From Thermoplasmata archaeon (GTDB lineage: Archaea; Thermoplasmatota; Thermoplasmata; UBA10834): 8,821 bases of DNA. Under the pieces are notes generated by a model. That model was not told the DNA's origin and made no database searches. It was given only the letters and a program-made list of their open reading frames with translations. A program made the translations under genes and the position numbers. Numbering within the stretch: position 1 is the stretch's first letter; each line of letters starts with the position of its first letter. Positions 1 to 5,844 of the stretch are shown piece by piece. Where the stretch lies: the NCBI GenBank assembly GCA_022865445.1, contig JALHSX010000047.1:1-8821 (forward strand), in the 5' to 3' direction.

Positions 1-348
1 AAGCCCAAAGGCGCGTGTGTTGGAAATCACAACCGCATTGAGCAGGATCCACCATGCAATCGAAAGCAAGAACGAATAGTAACCCGCTCGCAGAACAATC
101 ATTTTGCTGCGTTCATCATTCAATGGGAATCCTCGGTGGACAGCATGGTACTGCCTCGCAACGATAAGAAGCGATACGATTGTTATTCCGATAGCCCATA
201 GAGTACCTAGAATGATGGGGCCTGGCGCACGACTCAAGGCATCTTCCTCTGAGAAATACGAGTAATACGGGATCACAAATACCCACGAGTAGCCCACAAG
301 AACAGTCAGAGGCGCCGCAAGAAGGACCAGCTTGACATTCTCTTTCAT
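1..348 (-). CDS. Small multi-pass membrane protein, partial (C-terminus beyond window)
   Basis: The minus strand is open from ATG at 348-346 to the window edge, giving 116 residues without a stop. Three hydrophobic stretches are visible, at about residues 6-28, 44-64 and 88-110, separated by a short acidic loop (SEEDALSR) and a charged loop (HRGFPLNDERSKM). The start is supported by a Shine-Dalgarno-like AGGTGA five bases upstream and a TATA-like box about 40 nt before the ATG. The DER-x-x-M segment followed by a hydrophobic stretch recalls small archaeal membrane proteins of the DUF2178 kind, but that is only a resemblance. No catalytic or transport motif is visible, so the function is unknown. 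The gene points away from the integrase remnant and appears to have its own promoter. Confidence 0.7.
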   Translation of the reverse strand, partial: MKENVKLVLLAAPLTVLVGYSWVFVIPYYSYFSEEDALSRAPGPIILGTLWAIGITIVSLLIVARQYHAVHRGFPLNDERSKMIVLRAGYYSFLLSIAWWILLNAVVISNTRAFGL

Positions 349-387
349 CACACTCACCTAAGTGCGCTATACATAACACAATGTGCG

Positions 388-394
388 TTATAAA
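388..394 (-). promoter_or_regulatory. TATA-like box for the membrane protein gene
   Basis: Read on the minus strand this is TTTATAA within AGTTATTTATAACG. It lies about 40 nt upstream of the ATG at 348, so transcription would start near 365 and leave a leader of about 17 nt carrying the AGGTGA ribosome-binding site. The spacing fits archaeal TBP/TFB promoters. It is a prediction from base composition and position only. Confidence 0.5.
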
Positions 395-426
395 TAACTT
401 TGGGCCTTTGTCACCAGACAGTCTGA

Positions 427-690
427 TATTGGACGCAGCCACTGTGGACAGAGTTGAAGGCAGACGTCGAGAGAGTCTCTGAGGTGGCGTTCAAGTAGAA
501 GGACTTACGGGCAACATTCGCCCAGATGGCGAAAGACCGAGGAGTGCCAATAGAGGTTGTCTCAAAGAGCCTCAGGCACAGTTCCACAACGACAACGGAG
601 ACGTGGTGCGCACGGATAAGATCGGAATCTGCGTTCTCCCTAATGCGGCGGGTCTGGGAAGCCCCCGTCGCAGAAATCCAAAATCGCTGA
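427..690 (+). pseudogene. Decayed tyrosine recombinase (integrase), C-terminal fragment
   Basis: One plus-strand frame, from just after a TGA (424-426) to a TGA at 688-690, reads as the C-terminal catalytic part of a phage or plasmid-type tyrosine recombinase. KDLRATFAQMAKDRG matches the H/K-x-x-R box, with the arginine codon at 508-510. It is followed by VPIEVVSKSLRH, with the second conserved histidine at 577-579, and then SSTTTTETWCARIRS. The frame is broken by TAG at 496-498, where related proteins tend to have tryptophan, which one base change would explain. The nucleophilic tyrosine expected 9 or 10 residues after the histidine is absent: the codons there are TGG and TGC (604-609). The N-terminal and core-binding regions are missing. 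The fragment ends 26 nt from the 3' end of a tRNA-Arg gene, a classic integration target, so it is most likely the relic of an excised or eroded element. Confidence 0.75.
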
Positions 691-716
691 TTAGATTTTA
701 GCCAGTAAGACGAGAG

Positions 717-791
717 CGGGCGTGAAGGGATTCGAACCCTTGACCACTTGCTTAGGAGGCAAGTGCCATATCCTGTCTAGGCCACACGCCC
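717..791 (-). tRNA. tRNA-Arg (anticodon CCT)
   Basis: The minus strand folds into a full 75-nt cloverleaf. The acceptor arms are GGGCGTG (791-785) and CACGCCC (724-718), with discriminator G at 717. The anticodon stem CTTGC/GCAAG encloses the loop CTCCTAA, giving anticodon CCT, which reads AGG. The T arm is AAGGG-TTCGAAT-CCCTT. There is no intron and no encoded CCA, as usual in archaea. A TATA-like box lies about 40 nt upstream. The integrase remnant lies directly beyond its 3' end. Confidence 0.97.
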
Positions 792-828
792 TTTCTGGAC
801 CGCGCTGGTGAACACTAATCGCAAGATG

Positions 829-837
829 ATATATAAA
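829..837 (-). promoter_or_regulatory. TATA box of the tRNA-Arg gene
   Basis: On the minus strand this reads TTTATATAT, a close match to the archaeal TATA consensus. Its centre is about 42 nt from the first base of the mature tRNA, which predicts a 5' leader of about 17 nt for RNase P to remove. Confidence 0.65.
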
Positions 838-873
838 TTGGGTTGACCCCTCGGAACATGAGCGCCGAGCCGA

Positions 874-1767
874 TCAGGACTTCTTCCTATCTTCTTCAGT
901 CAGCTCCTCGGGGGACTGCTCCTTCGGAGCCTCCTTCTTCTCCTCTGAAGCCTTCTCCTCCTTCTTCGGAGCCTCCTTCTTCCCCTCTGAGGCCTTCTCT
1001 TCTTTCTTAGCGGCCTCTTCCTTCTTCTCTGGCTTCTCGTACTCTTCGATGAAGGACACCGTCTCCGCACCCGCGATTTCCCTGAGGTCCGTCACGAGCC
1101 TGAACTTGGTGAGCAACCACCTCTGATCGTATTTGCACGCATCTGGCAGCTTGATCTTGTAGGTCTTTCCGTGGTGCTCAATGTCAAAACCCTCTGAAGA
1201 GCCATAAGACATCTTGAGGAGCAGCTTTACAATATCGACAGGTTTTGTCGGCTTCTCGGTTATCTTGTACTTGTACTTCAAAGTCCGGCCGGCAAGTCTG
1301 TTGTTGAAGTCCACCCTGACGCGGCCAGCAGTAACAGCGGTTATGATAGCTTGCTTGTTCTTCACGGTGACTTCGAGGCCCACCCTCGGCTCGATCTCTT
1401 GCTTCAAGAACTCTCTGACGGGGTGGAGCTCCACCATTTTCGGGTCCCTGGGGCCTGCTCCCTTGTCCGGAGTCAGAATCACCTCGTATTCCTTCCCTAC
1501 CTCAGCCTTGAGCATCGATTCGTCCAGACCCGGGAAGAGCCTGCCCTTACCAACTATCAGCGGCTGAGCGCCGTAGACCATCTTCTCGTTGTAAGTGTCG
1601 TGCTCTTTGGCAACCGCTTCGCTTGTCGTGTCGAAGAGCTCGTTCGACTCCTGGATCCAAGCGTCGAACTCTGCAAGAACGATATCGCCCGCCTTGATCT
1701 TCGTCTCGACGGGATCGGCCTTCTCTTCCTTCTCGTGGTGCTTCTTCGCACCCTCTTTCTCGGTCAT
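874..1767 (-). CDS. FKBP-type peptidyl-prolyl cis-trans isomerase, long archaeal (SlyD-like) form
   Basis: This 297-residue protein would catalyse cis-trans isomerisation of prolyl bonds and act as a cytoplasmic folding helper; no signal peptide is present. Residues 1-22 are a charged leader. The FKBP fold runs from about 24 to 170 (GDIVLAEFDAW, LIVGKGRLFPGLDESML, VDFNNRLAGRTLKYKYKI), with the chaperone-type insert-in-flap region at about 100-150. Residues 171-245 form an extra C-terminal domain seen in long archaeal FKBPs. The tail from 246 is Lys/Glu-rich and contains a 14-residue tandem repeat. The usual N-H-P-L-A-G signature reads N-N-R-L-A-G, a departure near the active site that could lower isomerase activity. 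The ATG follows a good GGTGAGAT ribosome-binding site and a TATA-like box, so the start is well supported. The gene appears to be monocistronic. Confidence 0.93.
   Translation of the reverse strand: MTEKEGAKKHHEKEEKADPVETKIKAGDIVLAEFDAWIQESNELFDTTSEAVAKEHDTYNEKMVYGAQPLIVGKGRLFPGLDESMLKAEVGKEYEVILTPDKGAGPRDPKMVELHPVREFLKQEIEPRVGLEVTVKNKQAIITAVTAGRVRVDFNNRLAGRTLKYKYKITEKPTKPVDIVKLLLKMSYGSSEGFDIEHHGKTYKIKLPDACKYDQRWLLTKFRLVTDLREIAGAETVSFIEEYEKPEKKEEAAKKEEKASEGKKEAPKKEEKASEEKKEAPKEQSPEELTEEDRKKS
925..1008 (-). repeat. 42-bp tandem repeat in the FKBP tail
   Basis: Two adjacent 42-bp units (967-1008 and 925-966) encode KKEEKASEGKKEAP and KKEEKASEEKKEAP. The protein copies differ at one residue and the DNA copies at several mostly third-position bases, so the duplication is not brand new. 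A shorter related KKEEAA segment precedes them. Such Lys/Glu stretches are expected to be disordered or helical and highly soluble. Confidence 0.85.
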
Positions 1768-1813
1768 CGAATCTCACCGCTGATGTGCGAATTGTGTGGA
1801 TACTTAACCATCA

Positions 1814-1820
1814 TTTAAAG
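1814..1820 (-). promoter_or_regulatory. Probable TATA box of the FKBP gene
   Basis: The minus strand reads CTTTAAA preceded by CGCAAC, about 50 nt upstream of the ATG at 1767. This predicts a start near 1791 and a leader of about 24 nt that contains GGTGAGAT. A weaker alternative, TTAAGTA, lies nearer the gene at about 1800-1806. Confidence 0.5.
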
Positions 1821-1907
1821 GTTGCGCCCCTATCGTGGGCCCCATTCTCGCCATGCTGGACCAGGCAACAAACGACCTCCAGGCACGCATCAGCCCGGGC
1901 CATCAAA

Positions 1908-1916
1908 AGCTATATG
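1908..1916 (+). promoter_or_regulatory. Probable TATA box of the tRNA-Thr gene
   Basis: AGCTATATG follows an A-rich stretch (CAAAA) and is centred about 37 nt before the first base of the tRNA, leaving a predicted leader of about 11 nt. The match to consensus is moderate. Confidence 0.5.
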
Positions 1917-1949
1917 CCCGAGCCATCATTACTCAGCAAATCCGCCAAT

Positions 1950-2022
1950 GCCACTGTAGCTCAGCTGGAAGAGCAGCTGATTTGTAATCAGCAGGTCGGG
2001 AGTTCAAATCTCCCCGGTGGCT
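1950..2022 (+). tRNA. tRNA-Thr (anticodon TGT)
   Basis: This is a complete 73-nt cloverleaf. The acceptor arms are GCCACTG (1950-1956) and CGGTGGC (2015-2021), with one T-G wobble and discriminator T at 2022, as in archaeal tRNA-Thr. The D arm is GCTC...GAGC. The anticodon stem GCTGA/TCAGC encloses TTTGTAA, giving anticodon TGT. The T arm is GGGAG-TTCAAAT-CTCCC. There is no intron and no encoded CCA. Confidence 0.97.
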
Positions 2023-2053
2023 CGTTCACAAACAACAACAAGGCGGAGTGTAA

Positions 2054-2188
2054 ATGGCCGAGAGGAGAATTGGCCTGATCCCGCATGCGATATCCATCAT
2101 GCGAAAGGGGCAGCCGGAGACGTGTGCGGTCTTCGTGACTGACAGACGCACAGTATTCGTGTTCGAAGACGAGAAGCAGCAGAGATGA
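2054..2188 (+). CDS. 44-residue hypothetical ORF, possibly a truncated gene
   Basis: An ATG 31 nt after tRNA-Thr opens a 44-codon frame ending in TGA at 2186-2188, preceded by a purine-rich GGCGGAG that could bind the ribosome. The product begins MAERRIGLIPHAISIMRKG and continues QPETCAVFVTDRRTVFVFED, which reads like real protein: two alternating beta-strand-like segments and a TDRR-x-VFVFE turn. This resembles the opening of longer archaeal proteins with a pleckstrin-like or membrane-associated beta domain, but I cannot name a family. The frame stops just before the promoter of the next gene, so it is either a very small protein or the N-terminal stump of a longer gene. Co-transcription with tRNA-Thr is possible. 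Confidence 0.4.
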   Translation: MAERRIGLIPHAISIMRKGQPETCAVFVTDRRTVFVFEDEKQQR

Positions 2189-2229
2189 GAAGCTCCAGCA
2201 TTGACATTTCTCGAGCCAGTACAAGACGG

Positions 2230-2238
2230 TTTTATATA
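2230..2238 (+). promoter_or_regulatory. TATA box of the surface-protein gene
   Basis: TTTTATATA is the best archaeal TATA box in the window. It lies about 60 nt before the chosen ATG at 2293, predicting transcription from about 2260 and a leader of about 33 nt. Its position inside the longer open frame that starts at 2185 is the main reason to reject that upstream start. Confidence 0.7.
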
Positions 2239-2292
2239 GTTTCTAGCCCATTTTGGGCCAGTTCGAGCCAAGAAAGCGCGGGGGAATGGATA

Positions 2293-5200
2293 ATGGGAAA
2301 TCGATTCGTTTCTAGAGCGACGGCGAGTGTCATCGTCCTGTGCATGATTGCGGCAGCGTTCTCGTTCTTGATGATGGGAAGCCCCGTGGTGCGCGGAGCA
2401 TCGTACCCTGCTGCGGCCACGGTCAAGGACGGAAACGTCAGTGCTGAGAACTTCGGGAAGTCGGTCGTTCTGATGGATCTGAACCACGACGGAATAGCTG
2501 ACCTAGTGGTTGGAGCACCATCGAACGACCCTGACGGCATGCTTGACGCCGGCTCGGTTACATTGTATCTGTCCGAGAGCGGCGTGCCAATGTCGAGGAT
2601 AGTTCTAGTGAACGGAACGAATGCTGGGGATCTGTTCGGATTCTGCGTCGCGAACGCTGGCGATCTGAACGGAGATGGGCATGCTGACCTGGCAATAGGA
2701 GCTCCCTTCGCCAGCCCGAACGGTCATTTGAACGCCGGGAATGTGACTATCGTGTACGGCGGTCCGAGCTTCACTGGTCGCCCTGACGCCTGGATCAACA
2801 GCTCGGCCGACGATGAGCTGTTTGGATATTCCCTTGCTGCTGGCGGGGACATCAACCGAGATGGTTACGATGATCTCATCGTGGGTGCGCCGTTCGCCAC
2901 CGCAAGAGGAATGACTGGTGCCGGCCGCGTGGATGTTTACTATGGCGGCTCGCCCATGAACGCAGTGGCCGACAAGACATTCTTCGGAGAGATAGCCGAT
3001 GCGCACTTCGGATGGGCAGTGTCTGGCAACGCAAGCGTGGATGGAGACACTGCACTCGACATGGTCGTAGGTGCCCCAGACCACAGAGTGGGACTATCCG
3101 CAACTGGCGCAGCATATGTGATTAGGAACATCAATAAGGCGAATCCGAATGTCAACTTGGCCACGGGCACTGCCAGTGGTGACGAGTTCGGCTTTGCCGT
3201 CGCTATGATCCAAGACATGAACGCAGATTCGTACGCTGAAGTCGCAGTCGGAGCACCGCACAACGACGACAACGGCACTGACGCCGGATCCGTCTCGATA
3301 ATGTACGGGTCGAACAGATTCAATACCGTCGTGGATCTCACTTTGAAGGGCGCACCAGGAGAGCATTTCGGCACGAGTGTCGCAGGAGGCAACTTCCGCG
3401 AGGACGCCTATACCGACATCATCGTGGGAGCCCCGAACAGCAACTTGAATGCCAGTTCGATCGGCCGTGCATACGGATTCTTTGGTGGGAACCCGCCCGA
3501 TGCCAATCCCGACTTGATACTTGTTCCCAGTACGAATGCAGTCGCCTTCGGATGGAGCATTGCCGTAGGCGGGAACGCCACTGGAGATCGAGCTCCCGAT
3601 ATCGCAGTTGGAGACCCGCAGTTCACGGTTGGATCGTATACAGCCGCCGGCAGGGTCTATGTATTCGCTGGCACGCTGGTCACACCACCACCGAGCCTGC
3701 CAATCGTGACTGGATTCGTCAGGGTGCCGGGGACAACGACGGGACTATCTGGATTCACGGTAACCCTGGGGAATGGAACATCCGAATGGAACGACCTTAC
3801 AGCGGCTGACGGATCATACTCAATAACGGCTGTACCTGGAACCTACTGGCTGAACACGAGCAGGGCAGGATATGTGTCGAACTCAACGGACCCGTTCACA
3901 CTTGTGATGGGCGAAACGAAGACCATCGCCGCGATATATCCGCTCACAATACCGCGCGTGACTGGCCACGTTCTGGACGACCTGACATCGGCGGTCATTA
4001 GTGGAGCTAGAGTGGCCTTATACAATGGCTCCACACTGCTTGATGTGATGACCACTCCGGCCAACGGGTCATACTGGATGTATGTTCCAGATGAGTTCGT
4101 GCCGCCAGCTGCCGGCAGTGTCGGCTTGAGGGTGGAAGCGTGGGACCCAATACACTATCTTCGAGACAGGAACTTCACCTTGATGCGCAACGAATCGATC
4201 CATGTGGAGCTATCCTTGGACACGTTCCCAGTGGTTTCTGGAACAGTCAGGGATGCAATCACGCTCTCACCAGTGGCTGGCGCAGTAGTTGAAGTCGCTC
4301 AGGGAGCGGCCCTCGGTTCCGCGTTGACAGACAGAAGGGGAGACTATTCAGTCATCGCGACGAATGCTACCGTGCCTGCGACGCTCTTCCTCAACGTCAC
4401 GGCAGCCGACTACTACAAGATGGGTACGACGATTGCAGCGCTCAAGAATGGCACATACACACACAACTTCTTCCTCCAGATAGACAACCAGCCACCGACC
4501 TCGAGCTTGGCGGCCTTGCCGACGTACACGACCCAAGAGATCGTCACTCTTACGGCGACGGCGAGCGACTCGAACGGGATAGCGTCTGTCGAGCTCTGGT
4601 ACAGATTCAACGAGACTGGTGCCTACAAGTACTTTGGATCGGAATCATCCTCGCCATACGTATTCGAATTCAATACGAGCCTGGAGGATGGCTACGGGCT
4701 GTATGAGTTCTATTCCCAGGCGGTGGACTACGCCGATCTCAACGAATCTCCTCCTGGCGGAAACGAGACTTGGACGATCGTCGACACGGTGAGGCCTGTG
4801 GTCAGCTTGGCCAGCCTGCCAGCGCACACGAGCACGGCGGATTTCACGGTAACCGCGACTGCGAGCGACGCGAACGGAGTGGCCAACGTCAGCCTCTATG
4901 TTAGAAAGAACGGCTCGGCCTACACAATGGTGTCGAAGCTGACTGCTGCTCCGTACTCATGGACGATACAAACAGCGTCGTGGGGTGGGGAGGGCGCGTT
5001 TGACTTCTACGCTCTCGCGACCGACTGGGCAGGAAACACGCGGAATGTGCCGCCCTCGCCGGATGCAGCGACCTACGTGGACACAAGTGCGCCTACGCTG
5101 CGGATCGTGTCCCCCGCCAACAACACGCTGACAGCCGAGACGACGGTCGTTGTCACCTGGAACGGCAGCGACAGCGGATCTGGCATCCAGATGTACGAGG

Positions 5201-5775
5201 TCCGGATAGACAGCGGAGCTTGGATGGATTTGGGGCTCAACACGTCCCACACCTTCACGGGGCTCCTGTCCGGATCACACAGAGTGACTGTCAACGCCAC
5301 GGACAACGTCAGCATGACCACCATTGAGAGCATTGTATTCGTCGTCGACGACACGCCTCCAGATGTGACAATAACATCGCCCATTCTGGGATCCGTGCTC
5401 AAGAACGCAGATGTGACGGTGACATGGGCAGCTGCCGATGCGCATAGCGGCGTGGACCGCGTCGAAGTCGCCATAGACGGGGGCGCATTCGAGGAAGTCG
5501 GAAACGCATCTTCTGCGACATTCTACGACCTCGAGAACGGCGATCACGATGTCACGGTAAGGGTCTGGGATGGTGTCGGCAACCACGAGGACGCAACAAT
5601 AGGCTTCGAGGTCAAGGTCAAGGGCGACACAGGCAACACCACAGTAATCTTGGCCGGCGTCGGAATCCTGGCCGCAGTCGTTGTTGTGGCGCTCGCAGCC
5701 CTGCTCATGAGGAGGCGTGGCGCGAAGCCTCCCGAGGAGGGACCAAAGGGGAAGGGCGCGGAGAAGTCTGAATAG
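2293..5775 (+). CDS. Large membrane-anchored surface protein: FG-GAP propeller, carboxypeptidase-regulatory-like and Ig-like domains
   Basis: This encodes 1160 residues. Residues 1-36 are a Sec signal peptide (MGNRFVSR, then a hydrophobic core ending near VVRGAS). Seven FG-GAP repeats, at about 52-79, 113-140, 174-201, 236-263, 297-324, 357-383 and 418-444, each have F-G...(D)LVVGAP-type signatures and predict one seven-bladed propeller like the integrin alpha head. Canonical DxNxDG calcium loops occur only in blades 1-3. Three carboxypeptidase-regulatory-like domains follow (about 472-550, 556-640, 647-730), then four Ig-like beta domains (about 734-832, 833-932, 933-1020, 1021-1110). A membrane helix (about 1117-1138) is followed by RRR and a Pro/Lys/Glu cytoplasmic tail. 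Many N-x-S/T sequons suggest glycosylation. The likely role is cell-surface adhesion or envelope structure; no catalytic motif is seen. The start at 2293 was chosen because the signal peptide begins there and the TATA box lies upstream; the in-frame ATG at 2185 precedes that promoter. Confidence 0.93.
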   Translation: MGNRFVSRATASVIVLCMIAAAFSFLMMGSPVVRGASYPAAATVKDGNVSAENFGKSVVLMDLNHDGIADLVVGAPSNDPDGMLDAGSVTLYLSESGVPMSRIVLVNGTNAGDLFGFCVANAGDLNGDGHADLAIGAPFASPNGHLNAGNVTIVYGGPSFTGRPDAWINSSADDELFGYSLAAGGDINRDGYDDLIVGAPFATARGMTGAGRVDVYYGGSPMNAVADKTFFGEIADAHFGWAVSGNASVDGDTALDMVVGAPDHRVGLSATGAAYVIRNINKANPNVNLATGTASGDEFGFAVAMIQDMNADSYAEVAVGAPHNDDNGTDAGSVSIMYGSNRFNTVVDLTLKGAPGEHFGTSVAGGNFREDAYTDIIVGAPNSNLNASSIGRAYGFFGGNPPDANPDLILVPSTNAVAFGWSIAVGGNATGDRAPDIAVGDPQFTVGSYTAAGRVYVFAGTLVTPPPSLPIVTGFVRVPGTTTGLSGFTVTLGNGTSEWNDLTAADGSYSITAVPGTYWLNTSRAGYVSNSTDPFTLVMGETKTIAAIYPLTIPRVTGHVLDDLTSAVISGARVALYNGSTLLDVMTTPANGSYWMYVPDEFVPPAAGSVGLRVEAWDPIHYLRDRNFTLMRNESIHVELSLDTFPVVSGTVRDAITLSPVAGAVVEVAQGAALGSALTDRRGDYSVIATNATVPATLFLNVTAADYYKMGTTIAALKNGTYTHNFFLQIDNQPPTSSLAALPTYTTQEIVTLTATASDSNGIASVELWYRFNETGAYKYFGSESSSPYVFEFNTSLEDGYGLYEFYSQAVDYADLNESPPGGNETWTIVDTVRPVVSLASLPAHTSTADFTVTATASDANGVANVSLYVRKNGSAYTMVSKLTAAPYSWTIQTASWGGEGAFDFYALATDWAGNTRNVPPSPDAATYVDTSAPTLRIVSPANNTLTAETTVVVTWNGSDSGSGIQMYEVRIDSGAWMDLGLNTSHTFTGLLSGSHRVTVNATDNVSMTTIESIVFVVDDTPPDVTITSPILGSVLKNADVTVTWAAADAHSGVDRVEVAIDGGAFEEVGNASSATFYDLENGDHDVTVRVWDGVGNHEDATIGFEVKVKGDTGNTTVILAGVGILAAVVVVALAALLMRRRGAKPPEEGPKGKGAEKSE

Positions 5776-5794
5776 CGTCTGCCCGACAGATTCA

Positions 5795-5831
5795 GGTGAA
5801 GGCTCGGCCTTCACCAAACCTCTTTCTTATT
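5795..5831 (+). terminator. Hairpin with T-rich tail after the surface-protein gene
   Basis: GGTGAAGGC (5795-5803) and GCCTTCACC (5807-5815) form a perfect 9-bp stem with a TCG loop, followed by a T-rich stretch (CTCTTTCTTATT). It starts 20 nt after the stop codon and lies between two convergent genes. The T-rich side serves plus-strand transcription; no T-run follows it on the minus strand. Archaeal termination depends mainly on T-tracts, so the stem may instead protect mRNA ends. Confidence 0.55.
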
Positions 5832-5844
5832 CCCAGATAACGCT

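Noticed and set aside
116..442. Minus-strand 108-codon ORF rich in Cys
   Set aside because: It is out of frame with the membrane-protein gene, which has a promoter, a ribosome-binding site and clear hydrophobic segments; this frame has none of these.
427..791. SSV-type split integrase with int(N) over the tRNA
   Set aside because: Only a C-terminal fragment is present and it ends before the tRNA; no integrase frame overlaps the tRNA gene and no second att-like repeat was found in the window.
1785..2078. Plus-strand 97-codon ORF running through tRNA-Thr
   Set aside because: It translates the whole tRNA gene and both promoters and has no protein-like features or ribosome-binding site.
2185..2292. 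Longer N-terminus for the surface protein (ATG at 2185, 36 extra residues)
   Set aside because: The TATA box at 2230-2238 lies inside this extension, and the signal peptide begins at 2293, so the upstream codons are unlikely to be translated.
4336..4344. RGD tripeptide (residues 682-684) as an integrin-binding motif
   Set aside because: It falls in the T-D-x-x-G-x-Y turn conserved in carboxypeptidase-regulatory-like domains, so RGD arises by chance there.
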